From Massilia sp. H6 (GTDB lineage: Bacteria; Pseudomonadota; Gammaproteobacteria; Burkholderiales; Burkholderiaceae_D), in NCBI RefSeq assembly GCF_024802625.1, contig NZ_CP103371.1, positions 3,472,001 through 3,536,000 on the forward strand: a stretch of 64,000 nt of DNA. The letters are read 5' to 3'. Positions 38,985 to 48,761 of this stretch are shown piece by piece (the stretch's first letter is position 1; the number at the start of each line of letters is the position of its first letter). The notes below the pieces were generated by a model that saw only the letters and a list, made by a program, of their open reading frames with translations, was not told the origin of the DNA and made no database searches. Made by a program: the position numbers and the translations under genes.

Positions 38985-40325
38985 TTAGGACTGAGCGTTG
39001 CCAGCGGCAGCCGCATCTGGCGCATCGTCCTCGGCGGCGGTCTCTGCCGGCACCTTGGCCGGCGCGGCCTTGGCCTTGCGATCCATGACGGCAGCAAAGA
39101 AGCCGTCGGTCTGGTGCTTGTGCGGCAGCATCTTGAGGTAATCGCCCATCTCGAGCGGGATCTTCTGCTCGGCCAGCACCTTGCTCATCGGAACCAGTTC
39201 GAAGTCCGGATGGGTGGCCAGGAATTGTTCGACGATGAAGTCGTTCTCTTCAGTCAAGAGGCTGCAGGTGGCATACACCAGGCGGCCGCCGCCCTTGAGC
39301 AGGCGCGCCGCGCCGTCCAGGATCGCGGCCTGTTTCTCTTGCATCTCGCCAATGGCTTCCGGGCGCTGGCGCCACTTGACGTCGGGATTGCGGCGTAGGG
39401 TGCCCAAGCCACTGCATGGGGCGTCGACCAGCACGCGGTCGATCTTGCCTGCCAGGCGTTTGATCTTGGCATCGCGCTCGTGTGCGATCAGCACCGGATG
39501 CACGTTCGACAGGCCGCTGCGCGCCATGCGCGGCTTGAGCTTGGCCAGGCGTTTTTCCGACACATCGAATGCATACAGGCGGCCGGTGTTGCGCATCAAT
39601 GCGCCCAGCGCCAGTGTCTTGCCGCCGGCGCCGGCGCAAAAATCCACCACCATTTCGCCGCGCCGTGCGCCAACGATTTGCGACAGCACCTGGCTGCCCT
39701 CGTCCTGCACCTCGATCGCGCCGTCCTTGAACAACGGCAGGTTCTGCAGCGCAGGCTTTTTAAGTACGCGCAGGCCCAGCGGCGCAAATCGCATCGGCTC
39801 GGCGGCGATCGGTGCCTTGGCCAGTTCGGCCATGACCTCGTCGCGGGTAGCCTTGATCGAATTCACGCGCAGGTCGAGCGGTGCCGGCGTATTGAGCACG
39901 GCCGCCAGTTCGAGTGCTTCCTGTTCGCCAAACTGGGCTACGAACTTGTCGTACAGCCAGGTCGGGAGATTGGCCTGCATTTGTGGCGGCAGCAGGCTGC
40001 GGTCGACTTCTGCGATACGGGTGAGGAAGCTCGTTTCGTCATCGCTCACGCCGCCGAGGGCATCGATGCCGGCAGTTTCAGCCAGGCCCAGCAAGGCAAG
40101 CTTGCGCATCGACGGCATGTTGCCGGCGCCGGCGAAATCGGTGAAGAACGACTTGTTACGCAGCACTGCATACACGGCTTCGGCAATGACGCCACGCTCG
40201 CGGCCACCGAAACGGGGGTGGTCCTTGAAATAACGCGACAGGGTGACGTCGGCCGGCGATGTAAAGCGCAATACCTCGCGCAATACTTCTTCGGTATTGC
40301 CGATGATTGCTGGTGGCAATCTCAT
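38985..40325 (-). CDS. rsmB: RsmB/NOP-family SAM-dependent RNA cytosine-C5 methyltransferase
   Basis: 446 residues. An N-terminal NusB-like/PUA-like region is followed by a Rossmann methyltransferase: VVDFCAGAGGKTLALGALM binds SAM, VDAPCSGLGTLRRNP holds one active-site cysteine and VYATCSLLTEEND the second. An Ala-rich tail ends the protein. Family members make m5C in 16S rRNA or tRNA; the exact target site is not certain. It lies 12 bases after purN. Confidence 0.9.
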   Translation of the reverse strand: MRLPPAIIGNTEEVLREVLRFTSPADVTLSRYFKDHPRFGGRERGVIAEAVYAVLRNKSFFTDFAGAGNMPSMRKLALLGLAETAGIDALGGVSDDETSFLTRIAEVDRSLLPPQMQANLPTWLYDKFVAQFGEQEALELAAVLNTPAPLDLRVNSIKATRDEVMAELAKAPIAAEPMRFAPLGLRVLKKPALQNLPLFKDGAIEVQDEGSQVLSQIVGARRGEMVVDFCAGAGGKTLALGALMRNTGRLYAFDVSEKRLAKLKPRMARSGLSNVHPVLIAHERDAKIKRLAGKIDRVLVDAPCSGLGTLRRNPDVKWRQRPEAIGEMQEKQAAILDGAARLLKGGGRLVYATCSLLTEENDFIVEQFLATHPDFELVPMSKVLAEQKIPLEMGDYLKMLPHKHQTDGFFAAVMDRKAKAAPAKVPAETAAEDDAPDAAAAGNAQS

Positions 40326-40337
40326 GGTGTTCCTTTG

Positions 40338-40970
40338 TTAAATACTGGAGGTTTCGGCGGGCGCATCTCGCATGATGCGCACTTCGCCGTCATGAATACT
40401 GAGCCTGTCTTCTACGAACAGGCGCACTGCATGGGGATACAACGTGTGTTCTTCTGCCAGCACGCGCGCGGACAGCGTGTCTTCGGTGTCGTCCGCCAGC
40501 ACCGGCACGCGGGCCTGCGCCACCACCGGGCCATGATCGAGCTCGGCGGTTACGAAATGGACCGTCGCGCCATGTTCGGCTGCGCCTGACTCGAGCGCCT
40601 GCCGGTGGGTGCCCAGTCCCGGGAACAGGGGCAGCAGCGACGGGTGGATATTGAGCATGCGCCCCGCGTAATGCTCGACGAACGACGCGGTAAGAATACG
40701 CATGAAGCCGGCAAGCACCACCAGGTCGGGAGCGAAGCGATCGATCACTTCTTGCAGCGCAGCGTCAAACTCGACACGGCTGGAAAATTCTTTGCTGGCC
40801 ACAACCGCGGTCGGAATGCCGCGGGCACGCGCGAACTCCAGGCCCTGCGCTTGCGGTTTGTTGCTGATCACCGCCGCAATCCGGGCTGGCCACCCTTCGT
40901 TTTCCGCTGCGCGCACCACCGCTTCCATGTTGCTGCCGCGGCCGGAAATAAGGATGACAATATTTTTCAT
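40338..40970 (-). CDS. purN: Phosphoribosylglycinamide formyltransferase
   Basis: Third step of purine synthesis, using 10-formyltetrahydrofolate. 210 residues from ATG 40970: phosphate loop ILISGRGSNMEA near the N-terminus, catalytic Asn/His/Asp region (ILTASFVEHYAGRMLNIHPSLLPLFPG ... HFVTAELDHGPVVAQ). Confidence 0.96.
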   Translation of the reverse strand: MKNIVILISGRGSNMEAVVRAAENEGWPARIAAVISNKPQAQGLEFARARGIPTAVVASKEFSSRVEFDAALQEVIDRFAPDLVVLAGFMRILTASFVEHYAGRMLNIHPSLLPLFPGLGTHRQALESGAAEHGATVHFVTAELDHGPVVAQARVPVLADDTEDTLSARVLAEEHTLYPHAVRLFVEDRLSIHDGEVRIMRDAPAETSSI

Positions 40971-41040
40971 ACCCCGCATTGTACCGTAAGGCCCGGGGGC
41001 AACGGCAGTATGCCGAGGGAAGGCGCAGGCTCAGGCAGGC

Positions 41041-41448
41041 TCAGGCGGGAATAGCGAAAGAGTAGAATACCCGGAACGGAATCTTCTTTTCGGCCCAGAA
41101 CTCGGCCGCATCGCGAAAGACATCCAGCAGGTTTTCACGGGCTTCCTTGTCAAATTTCTGGGCACTCGGGAGTTGCTCGAGCACGACCAAAAAGCCTTGT
41201 TGTGGACCGGCGCCAGCAATGGTGTCGGTCAGGCAGGTACGCAGCGCATCGAAATTCTTGCTGCAGGCTTTGGGGAAGCCAAAGTTTTCGCCGATGCGCG
41301 CGCAGACCTGTTGCTTGGTCAAGGTGTTGGCGCAATGCGCATACAGAAAATGCTGACCCAGGCGCGCAGCCTCCTGTTGCAGTTCGACAACGCGAAACGC
41401 GCGGATCGACTGTACAAGATTGGGCGGCACTCTCATCAGCAAACTCAT
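41041..41448 (-). CDS. Barstar-family protein
   Basis: 135 residues from ATG 41448, which has GAGGAAA just upstream; earlier in-frame ATGs lack homology. The C-terminal 85 residues match the barstar (ribonuclease inhibitor) fold: FGFPKACSKNFDALRTCLTD, FLVVLEQLPSA, and a charged helix ending in IPFRVFYSFA. No ribonuclease gene lies nearby. Such solo barstar-like genes are common in proteobacteria; whether they inhibit an RNase is untested here. Confidence 0.8.
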   Translation of the reverse strand: MSLLMRVPPNLVQSIRAFRVVELQQEAARLGQHFLYAHCANTLTKQQVCARIGENFGFPKACSKNFDALRTCLTDTIAGAGPQQGFLVVLEQLPSAQKFDKEARENLLDVFRDAAEFWAEKKIPFRVFYSFAIPA

Positions 41449-41833
41449 TTTTTCCTCAAGTTGACCAGTTAGGTAAGCTGCGTTCGCCACAATGCCGCGC
41501 CGGTTGGCATCCGCCGCGCTTGCCTCCCTGCTGTCGTTTCCACGCGCCAATAAATCATTAATGTGTGTAAGGGTAACGTTTTGTGGTATTGGAAGCAACC
41601 CAAATGTGATTCACGGAATCGACTTTGTAAGATTTCGTAGCAGCGTATGCGCCGCTGTTGTCCCTGGCGGCAGCGCTGCCATTCTGGCGCGGTAGAGGGA
41701 TCACCCGCGCTGCTGTTACATTTTGTTGCCACGAGGATCAAGCAGCGGCGGACGATCGGATTACCATATAAGGCATGAACCCTGGCGGCCAGCTTGCGCC
41801 AGGCGCGATGACTCCCCCACTACGAGGACCACC
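41449..41833. other. Intergenic region with no supported gene
   Basis: A 385-base gap between the divergent barstar-like and glycine-zipper genes. I see no gene, tRNA or terminator in it; promoters for both neighbours must lie here but none stands out. AT content rises around 41560-41650. Confidence 0.4.
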
Positions 41834-42358
41834 ATGAACATCCAAGCCAAACTGATGATTGCCGCAATCGGGCTCGCCGCGTTGCCGCTGGCCCAGGCCC
41901 AGTCCCAGTACTCCGATTTCGAAGACGTCGGCCGGGTGTTGCGCGTACAGCCGCGCGTGGAACAGATCCGCGTGCCGCGCCAGGAGTGCCGCACCGAATA
42001 CGTGCAAGTGCCGGTGCAGCAGCAACGCGGCGCCGGCGGCGGGATCGTCGGCGGTATCGTCGGCGGCCTGCTGGGCAACCAGATCGGCAGTGGCAGCGGA
42101 CGTGCGGCAGCCACGGCGGCAGGGGCGATCGCCGGCGCCATGGTCGGCGATCGGGCGGAAAACAACTATCGGCCGCAAGGCGTGCAGGAGCAGGCCGTGC
42201 GCCAGTGCCGCGACGTCGACGCCTACGAATCACGCACCGCCGGCTACGACGTGACGTACGAATACCGCGGCCAGACCTACACCACGCTGATGAACCGCGA
42301 CCCGGGCAACCGCGTGCGCCTGCGCGTTTCGGTCCAGCCGATCGACGCCGCTTATTGA
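41834..42358 (+). CDS. Glycine-zipper 2TM-domain envelope protein
   Basis: 174 residues. A signal peptide (about 1-22, MNIQAKLMIAAIGLAALPLAQA) is followed by a SlyB/RcnB-like arrangement and a glycine zipper (GAGGGIVGGIVGGLLGNQIG and AATAAGAIAGAMVGDR). The C-terminus (YDVTYEYRGQTYTTLMNRDPGNRVRLRVSV) is common in proteins of this type. Probable outer-membrane or periplasmic stress-related protein; function unknown. Confidence 0.85.
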   Translation: MNIQAKLMIAAIGLAALPLAQAQSQYSDFEDVGRVLRVQPRVEQIRVPRQECRTEYVQVPVQQQRGAGGGIVGGIVGGLLGNQIGSGSGRAAATAAGAIAGAMVGDRAENNYRPQGVQEQAVRQCRDVDAYESRTAGYDVTYEYRGQTYTTLMNRDPGNRVRLRVSVQPIDAAY

Positions 42359-42466
42359 TGTCTGCCGGCGCGCTCGTGCCGGCACTGATTGTCCAGCCCG
42401 GGGTTTCCGCGCTTGCGCTGCGGGAACCCCTCCCCCGATAATAGAGCGATTCAACCAGGTCGCCCT

Positions 42467-43249
42467 ATGCTCATCAAACGCAAATCCATCGAACAGGCCG
42501 AATCCTCGCGCCGCCCCGCGCGCAAGCCGAAGTTCGCCCCCGTCACCTTGTCCGAACAGGACGGCGTGCGCTACCTGCATTTCGGCACCGAATGGGTGCA
42601 AGGCGCGATGCGGCTGCGCAAGCCCGACTGGCCGGAGCTCGAGTATGCGCAGCAGATGATGGCCTGGATGCTGTTCATCGACGCGCCGCGCGCCATCGCC
42701 CAGTTAGGGCTCGGTGCCGGAACCCTGACCAAATTCTGCTACCGCCAGTTCCCCGAAGCGACCGTGACCGCGGTCGAGCTCAACGAATCGGTGATCGGCA
42801 TTTGTGCCTCGATGTTTAAATTGCCTGACAGCGACGACCGGCTGTCCGTGCTGCCAGCCGATGCGATGGACTTCGTGCACGACCCCGCCAACCATGGCGC
42901 TTTCGACGTACTGCAGTGCGACCTGTATGACGCCACCGCGCGCGGCCCGGTGCTCGACACGCCGGAGTTCTACCAGGCCTGTCACGATTGCCTCCACGAA
43001 GGCGGCATCATGACGGTCAACCTGTTTGGCGACCACCCGAGTTTTTCCAAGAACATCAAGGCCATGAAGTTCGCGTTCGGCCATGTGATCTGCCTGCCGG
43101 AAGTGCATGACGGGAATGTCGTCGCGCTCTGCTTCCGGGACCGTCCACAACTGGACAAAGCAGCATTGGAGGCAATGGCCGTGCAAATCGTGGCCGCCAC
43201 CAAGCTTCCCGCCAAGTCCTGGGTCAAGGGCATCTTCTCCACCGATTGA
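42467..43249 (+). CDS. Spermidine-synthase-like methyltransferase-fold protein
   Basis: 260 residues. Rossmann SAM-binding-type fold of the spermidine synthase family: AQLGLGAGTLTKFCYRQFP, VTAVELNESVIGICASMF, FDVLQCDLYDATARGP. The strongly conserved polyamine-site residues of true SpeE are not obvious, so the reaction is uncertain. ATG 42467 starts the conserved region. Confidence 0.78.
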   Translation: MLIKRKSIEQAESSRRPARKPKFAPVTLSEQDGVRYLHFGTEWVQGAMRLRKPDWPELEYAQQMMAWMLFIDAPRAIAQLGLGAGTLTKFCYRQFPEATVTAVELNESVIGICASMFKLPDSDDRLSVLPADAMDFVHDPANHGAFDVLQCDLYDATARGPVLDTPEFYQACHDCLHEGGIMTVNLFGDHPSFSKNIKAMKFAFGHVICLPEVHDGNVVALCFRDRPQLDKAALEAMAVQIVAATKLPAKSWVKGIFSTD

Positions 43250-43272
43250 ATAGTGCGTACCGGGAGCCGAAC

Positions 43273-45081
43273 GTGATACCGCATGCCGTCCCACCCAGCA
43301 CCAAGCCGCCGCGCCTGCGCACGCTCGACCTGCAATCCATTTTCTCGTGGCTGCTTGCCGACGGCATCGTCACCAAGGACGACGTCAAGGCCAAATTTGC
43401 CCAGGCCCAGGGCATCCTGAAGAACGCGGTTGGCTCCATGCACCCGCTAACGGCCGCGGCCCAGTGCAAGCTCGTGTCCGCGCAAGCCCCGCACCGGCTG
43501 CTGACACTGGACCTATTGACCGAATGGTGCGCGGCCAAGGTCGGCCTGCCGTTCATCCGCATCGACCCCTTGCGGATCGACTTTACCAAGGTGGCCGACG
43601 TCATGTCGGCCGGCTATGCGGCGCGGTTCAATATCCTGCCGGTGGAAATGACCGCATCGACGCTGGTTGTTGCAACCGCCGACCCGGCCAATACCGAATG
43701 GGAAGCCGAGATCGCCAAGGTCTCGCGCCGCAAGATCGAACTGGTGCTGGCCAATCCGCTCGATATCTCGCAATACATTTCACAGTTCTTCAGCCTGGCC
43801 AAGACCATCCGCGACGCCAACCGCCATACCGGGCAAGACCTGGCGATGCGCAACAACTTCGAGCAGCTGGTCGAACTGGGAAAATCGAACAAGCAGTTCG
43901 ACGCCAATGACCAGCACATCGTCAACATCGTTGACTGGCTATGGAGTTATGCCTTCGAGCAGCGCGCCTCGGATATTCACCTCGAGCCCAAGCGCGAGTT
44001 CGCCGTCATCCGCTTTCGTATCGATGGCGTGCTGCACCAGGTCTACCAGGTGCCTGCGGTCGTGATGATTGCGATGACGGCCCGGATCAAGCTGCTGGGC
44101 CGGATGGACGTTATTGAAAAGCGCCGGCCACAGGATGGACGGATCAAGACCCGCACCGCGGGCGGCCAGGAAGTCGAATTGCGTTTGTCGACGCTGCCGA
44201 CCGCATTCGGCGAAAAGCTGGTGATGCGCATCTTCGATCCCGACGTGGTCGTAAAAACCCTGCCGGAACTGGGATTCCCGCCCGAGGATGCGGCGCGCTG
44301 GGACGCACTGACCAGCCGGCCGCACGGGATCATCCTGGTGACCGGGCCGACCGGGTCGGGCAAGACCACCACCCTGTACACCACGCTCAAGGCGCTGGCC
44401 ACGAGCGAAGTCAATGTGTGCACGGTCGAAGACCCGATCGAGATGGTCGAAGCGGCCTTCAACCAGATGCAGGTACAACCGGGAATCGACCTGTCGTTCG
44501 CAGACGGCGTGCGCGCGCTGATGCGGCAGGATCCGGACATCATCATGGTGGGCGAGATCCGCGATCTCCAAACGGCGGAGATGGCGATCCAGGCGGCGCT
44601 GACCGGGCACCTGGTGTTCTCCACGCTGCATACGAACGATGCGCCGGCGGCGGTGGTGCGTTTGCTGGAACTGGGCGTGCCGGATTACCTGCTCGAGGCA
44701 ACCCTGATCGGCGTCATGGCGCAGCGCCTGGTGCGCACCCTCTGCCCCGAGTGCAAGGCGCCTGGCGGGGAGATCAGCGACGAACTCTGGCAGGGCATCG
44801 GCGGCGCCTGGAATATTCCCAAGCCTTCGGTCATCTACCGCCCGATCGGCTGCCCGGAATGCCGCCAGACCGGATATCGCGGCAGGGTCGGCATCTATGA
44901 ACTGCTGACAGTCAGCGAAGGATTCGCGCGCATCGTGCGCGAATCGGGCGATATCCAGAAGCTGCGCCAGCAAAGCGTCACCGACGGAATGAAGCCGCTG
45001 CGCATCGCCGGCGCAATGAAGATCGTCGACGGCGTGACCACGGCGGACGAGGTGCTGAAGGTGACCGCGGCACTGGCGTAA
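43273..45081 (+). CDS. GspE/PulE-family type II/IV pilus secretion ATPase
   Basis: 602 residues from GTG 43273, chosen because GGGAG lies 7 bases before it; an in-frame TTG at 43246 overlaps the previous stop. An N-terminal MshEN-like region precedes the ATPase core: Walker A GPTGSGKT (358-365), Asp box, LMRQDPDIIMVGEIRD Walker B, His box STLHTNDAPAA, and the zinc-binding tetracysteine (CPECKAPGG ... CPECRQTGYRGR). It powers assembly of a type II secretion pseudopilus or type IV pilus, but no other component gene is adjacent. Confidence 0.9.
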   Translation: MIPHAVPPSTKPPRLRTLDLQSIFSWLLADGIVTKDDVKAKFAQAQGILKNAVGSMHPLTAAAQCKLVSAQAPHRLLTLDLLTEWCAAKVGLPFIRIDPLRIDFTKVADVMSAGYAARFNILPVEMTASTLVVATADPANTEWEAEIAKVSRRKIELVLANPLDISQYISQFFSLAKTIRDANRHTGQDLAMRNNFEQLVELGKSNKQFDANDQHIVNIVDWLWSYAFEQRASDIHLEPKREFAVIRFRIDGVLHQVYQVPAVVMIAMTARIKLLGRMDVIEKRRPQDGRIKTRTAGGQEVELRLSTLPTAFGEKLVMRIFDPDVVVKTLPELGFPPEDAARWDALTSRPHGIILVTGPTGSGKTTTLYTTLKALATSEVNVCTVEDPIEMVEAAFNQMQVQPGIDLSFADGVRALMRQDPDIIMVGEIRDLQTAEMAIQAALTGHLVFSTLHTNDAPAAVVRLLELGVPDYLLEATLIGVMAQRLVRTLCPECKAPGGEISDELWQGIGGAWNIPKPSVIYRPIGCPECRQTGYRGRVGIYELLTVSEGFARIVRESGDIQKLRQQSVTDGMKPLRIAGAMKIVDGVTTADEVLKVTAALA

Positions 45082-45127
45082 GCTGCGCGCCGCGCGCTTG
45101 GTACTAGCGCAAACCCGAACAGCAGGC

Positions 45128-45133
45128 TATAAT
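45128..45133 (+). promoter_or_regulatory. -10 element of tRNA-Lys copy 1
   Basis: Perfect TATAAT ending 12 bases before the tRNA 5' end. The -35 region (around 45105) is weak, unlike the promoter of copy 2. Confidence 0.6.
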
Positions 45134-45145
45134 TCTGCCTCTTTC

Positions 45146-45221
45146 GGGTCGTTAGCTCAGCTGGTAGAGCAGCGGACTTTTAATCCGTTGGTCGCAGGTT
45201 CGAATCCCGCACGGCCTACCA
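45146..45221 (+). tRNA. tRNA-Lys (UUU), copy 1
   Basis: 76 bases, anticodon UUU in loop CUUUUAA, T-loop GGTTCGAATCC, encoded CCA. Acceptor stem GGGTCGT/ACGGCCT with a terminal G-U pair. Identical over all 76 bases to the copy at 61552-61627. It marks the left edge of the accessory island. Confidence 0.97.
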
Positions 45222-45243
45222 CGAATTTAGTAGTATCAGATCA

Positions 45244-45275
45244 AGGCGTTACGAGCAATCGTGACGCCTTTTTTT
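45244..45275 (+). terminator. Terminator of tRNA-Lys copy 1
   Basis: GGCGTTACG (45245-45253), loop AGCAAT, CGTGACGCC (45260-45268), then seven T. It has one G-U pair. A homologous hairpin follows tRNA-Lys copy 2. Confidence 0.9.
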
Positions 45276-45301
45276 GTGTTCGCAGCAGTCCGCTCTTTTA
45301 C

Positions 45302-45883
45302 CTACTGTGCCGTACTTGTGACGCGCAGCAGCCCATCTACTGCCGCCGCGTGGCGCGCCATGTGTGCCGGCGCCAGGTGCGCGTACCGCCGCACCATCGC
45401 GGCCGACTTCCAGCCGCCCATTTCCTGCAGGTCGTACAACGGTGTGCCGTTCTGGATCAGCCAGCTGGCCCAGGTAAGCCGCAGATCGTGCCAACGGAAG
45501 TCGGCAATTTCTGCATGCTTGAGGGCATTGCGCCAAGCCTTCGTGTTCACGTAACTGACCGGTTTGCCTTCATACGTGAATACGCGCTCTGGATGCTTCC
45601 CACGCTGGCGCTCCAACACTTCCAGTGCCAAATCGCACAACGAGATGTGGATGTCCTCGCCACTTTTTGCGTCGTCAGCCGCGATCCAGGCCGTTCGCCG
45701 CTTGAGGTGAACCTGCGCCCAACATAGACCTGTTACGCTGCTCTGCCTTAGACCGGTCGCGCGCGCGGAAACCGTCATCTCACGCTGATGCTCCGGCAAC
45801 GCCTCCAGTAGCGCCCTCGCCTGCTCGGGCATTATCCAGCGGACGCGGCGCTTCGGCTCTGCGTACATCTTCACTTTCGGCAC
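45302..45883 (-). pseudogene. Tyrosine integrase fragment (catalytic domain only)
   Basis: 193 codons covering the C-terminal catalytic domain of a phage/island tyrosine recombinase. All active-site residues are in place: Arg46, Lys73, His132 and Arg135 in WHDLRLTWASW, Trp158 (often His) and the nucleophile Tyr167 in RRYAHL. The N-terminal arm-binding and core-binding domains are absent, because the 5' end abuts the IS3 element starting at 45890. It is most likely inactive. Its position beside tRNA-Lys is the classic place of an island integrase. Confidence 0.82.
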
Positions 45884-45941
45884 CTGTGGTGGTCAAGTAA
45901 TTTCGGACACAACGATAGGTTCTTTCACTGCCATTTTCCGT

Positions 45942-46501
<560 letters not shown>

Positions 46502-46559
46502 TTATTACTCCTCAGAAGATGGATTTCCACCTATTGAGGTGTCCGGGAAAATTAGACCA

Positions 46560-46736
46560 CAGCACTATTTGCTGGGCGGTTTGAGCCCACACAGGCGCTT
46601 GCGAAGGGGTGCGTCGTGATGGTCCTCGACCTGGCCAACGCGTTCCGGGAAGCGCGAACATGATGACGACCACCAGAGCGTCTTCGCGCCGCCGGACTGC
46701 CGGATAGCCTGAATAGCGTCAGTGGAAACGTGGGCG
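46560..46736. other. Remnant sequence between the IS3 element and tssK
   Basis: 177 bases downstream of tssK. On the minus strand there are open stretches, for example a 61-codon frame to 46565, but no start with a ribosome binding site and no recognisable domain. Position suggests the beginning of a former downstream T6SS gene cut off by the IS3 element (inference). Confidence 0.35.
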
Positions 46737-48068
46737 TTAAGCAATTGCAATTACCTCCATCTTCAACCCCGGTATCCCATCGGGGGTGTAGATTGCCAGC
46801 GCGCCGGCTGCGAGCGCCTTTTCATACAAGGTACTTTTCGTGGACAGCGAGAAGTAATAGGTATTCGGCCGCACGGGAATTGCTGGAGGCACCTGCGGCA
46901 TGTGCGCCAGCGGCACGCCCGGCAAAGCCGATCCGACAATGCTCTCGAGGTCGTCAGGGGCGGCGACCTTGAGCCGAATCGGCACCGTCGCCACCAGCTC
47001 AAGCCCTGGCATGTCGGCGGTGACCGCAAGACACAACTGCGTTTGTGGCGTCACCTTCGCCGGGTCGAGCACTGCTTGCGCGTATGCGCGCCGTCCCCGG
47101 TCGCCGACAACCGGAATGATGAAATATTTTGTTCCGATGACAGTATCGACCAGGTCGCGCAGCAGCGTATCCAACTCCGCGAACACTTCTCCCAGCATCT
47201 CATGTCGGTAAGCTGGCAGGTCGGCTGTCTTGTAGCGCTCGGAGAACGTCATCAGCCCGCCAACGGCGGCCAGCATCTGTCGGAACATCGCTTCCGGATG
47301 CAGACCCGGGGACCGGGCACAGTGCATCAGCTGGGCGCTGGCGGTGCTTAGGATGTTGAGCATCCACCAGGAGGAGATGTCGCCCGCACCAACCTCGTAC
47401 ACTTCGCTGCTCGCCTTGCGATGCGTGCGCTGGAGGGTTTCGATTTTCGCGGTCATGACGCTGACCACCCCATCGAGCATGTGCTTGAGCATGGGAGCGC
47501 CGCCAATCGTGATGCTGGGTGGAACAAATGACGGGTCGAGCTCGAACCCGCCTTGCGGCGCGCGCCGGATCCGAACCACGGGAACGCTGATGTGCTGGCC
47601 GCTCGCCTCGGCCCGTGCGATCAAGCTCGCCTGCTTTTTCAGGAAAGGTACCTCGATGGCCAGTGCCTCGCTGTACAGATCGGCTGTTTCGATGTCGCGG
47701 CACACGTAGCGCCCGTTCTCATCGGCGTTGCCGCCATGCGTCTTGACAAGGGCCAGCGCGACGCAAAACGTAAACGTGTCGAGGTTCGCCGGCAGGCGTG
47801 AGAGGTCGACCGGCTCAGGCAACAGGTCGGCCGTCGGCGCCTCGTAAATCTCGCCATCCGGGAAGATGACCGACAACGTGTCCGCACCGAGCCAGTTGTT
47901 TGCCAGGCCATCCAGGTTCCATTGCACCGCGTGTACGCCCCAGAAATACGGGTTGAGGGCCGAGGCCATCCGCTGGAGCCGCGTCTCATGATAACGATCC
48001 TGACACTGGAAGTGCTGCGGCCCCAGCGTCAGGCCCTCCGACCACATGATCTTGGATGCCACGCTCAT
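46737..48068 (-). CDS. tssK: Type VI secretion baseplate subunit TssK
   Basis: 443 residues from ATG 48068, which has GGAGGA 6 bases upstream; a longer frame to 48215 lacks support. TssK links the T6SS baseplate to the membrane complex. Family features are visible: the N-terminal shell motif KIMWSEGLTLGPQHFQCQDRYHE, the WNLDGLANNWLGA segment and the C-terminal head domain (YFIIPVVGDRGRRAYAQAVL, YYFSLSTKSTLYEKAL). It is transcribed away from tssE. tssJ and tssL, usually next to tssK, are not here. Confidence 0.93.
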   Translation of the reverse strand: MSVASKIMWSEGLTLGPQHFQCQDRYHETRLQRMASALNPYFWGVHAVQWNLDGLANNWLGADTLSVIFPDGEIYEAPTADLLPEPVDLSRLPANLDTFTFCVALALVKTHGGNADENGRYVCRDIETADLYSEALAIEVPFLKKQASLIARAEASGQHISVPVVRIRRAPQGGFELDPSFVPPSITIGGAPMLKHMLDGVVSVMTAKIETLQRTHRKASSEVYEVGAGDISSWWMLNILSTASAQLMHCARSPGLHPEAMFRQMLAAVGGLMTFSERYKTADLPAYRHEMLGEVFAELDTLLRDLVDTVIGTKYFIIPVVGDRGRRAYAQAVLDPAKVTPQTQLCLAVTADMPGLELVATVPIRLKVAAPDDLESIVGSALPGVPLAHMPQVPPAIPVRPNTYYFSLSTKSTLYEKALAAGALAIYTPDGIPGLKMEVIAIA

Positions 48069-48266
48069 GAGTTCCTCCAATAAAGTCTTTCTACAGACAG
48101 GCTCTTGAAAGCATGGCTTCATGGTGCTGTTCAGTGGTTGATCTTGCTCATTCTCTTCGGCAATTATTTCAACCAAGCTACTCCATTGTGAAGGCGCAAC
48201 ATTCTCATCCTGCAAGGCTTAATAATGTGTGCGGTGATCACGTCCGGTCTCGTCGAGGAGAACACC
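48069..48266. promoter_or_regulatory. Divergent intergenic region between tssK and tssE
   Basis: About 200 AT-richer bases containing the ribosome binding sites for both genes (GGAGGA read on the minus strand before tssK; GAGGAGA before tssE). It must carry promoters in both directions, but I could not assign -35/-10 boxes with confidence. No sigma-54 type GG-N10-GC element was recognised. Confidence 0.4.
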
Positions 48267-48740
48267 ATGCAAGGATTTACCCGCGGCTTGTTTGAGCGCC
48301 TCGACACTGATGGCAAACCTGCGGAGGGCAACAAGCGTGCCGCGCGTACACGGGCGGTGGAAGAAGCCATGCGCAGCATCACGAGCGACCTGCAGGCGCT
48401 GCTCAATACGCGTTCGGCCCTGTCTGCGGCCTCTCTCAAGCCCTACAAGGAAGTATCGCGGTCCATCGTGAACTACGGCCTGATCGACTTCGCCGGCATG
48501 TGCATGAGTAGCGACACCGACCAACAGGAAATCTGCAAGGCCGTCCGCCTGGCGATCGAACGCCACGAACCGCGCCTGTACAAGGTCGAAGTGACGCTGC
48601 AGCCACGGAAAGGGGCGATCAACCGCGTCGACTTCATCATCACGGCCCGCCTCAAGAGCGCGCCGCAGGCCGAACCGATGTTCTTCAACGCCGTGTTCCG
48701 GCCTTCCCTCCAGCAGTACTCGATCGAAGGCACAGACTAG
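48267..48740 (+). CDS. tssE: Type VI secretion baseplate subunit TssE (gp25-like)
   Basis: 157 residues from ATG 48267 (GAGGAGA upstream). gp25-like wedge protein that starts sheath assembly: N-terminal GFTRGLFERL, central SRSIVNYGLIDFAGMC, and the late IERHEPRLYKVEVTL region typical of TssE. tssF begins 21 bases later. Confidence 0.92.
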   Translation: MQGFTRGLFERLDTDGKPAEGNKRAARTRAVEEAMRSITSDLQALLNTRSALSAASLKPYKEVSRSIVNYGLIDFAGMCMSSDTDQQEICKAVRLAIERHEPRLYKVEVTLQPRKGAINRVDFIITARLKSAPQAEPMFFNAVFRPSLQQYSIEGTD

Positions 48741-48761
48741 CAAGCGAAAGACGGCGATCCC

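Noticed and set aside
45302..45883. Functional integrase
   Set aside because: All catalytic residues are present, but the N-terminal DNA-binding domains are missing and the gene abuts an IS end, so it is listed as a fragment.
46565..46750. 61-codon minus-strand frame overlapping the tssK end
   Set aside because: Overlaps tssK, lacks a ribosome binding site and any recognisable T6SS similarity.
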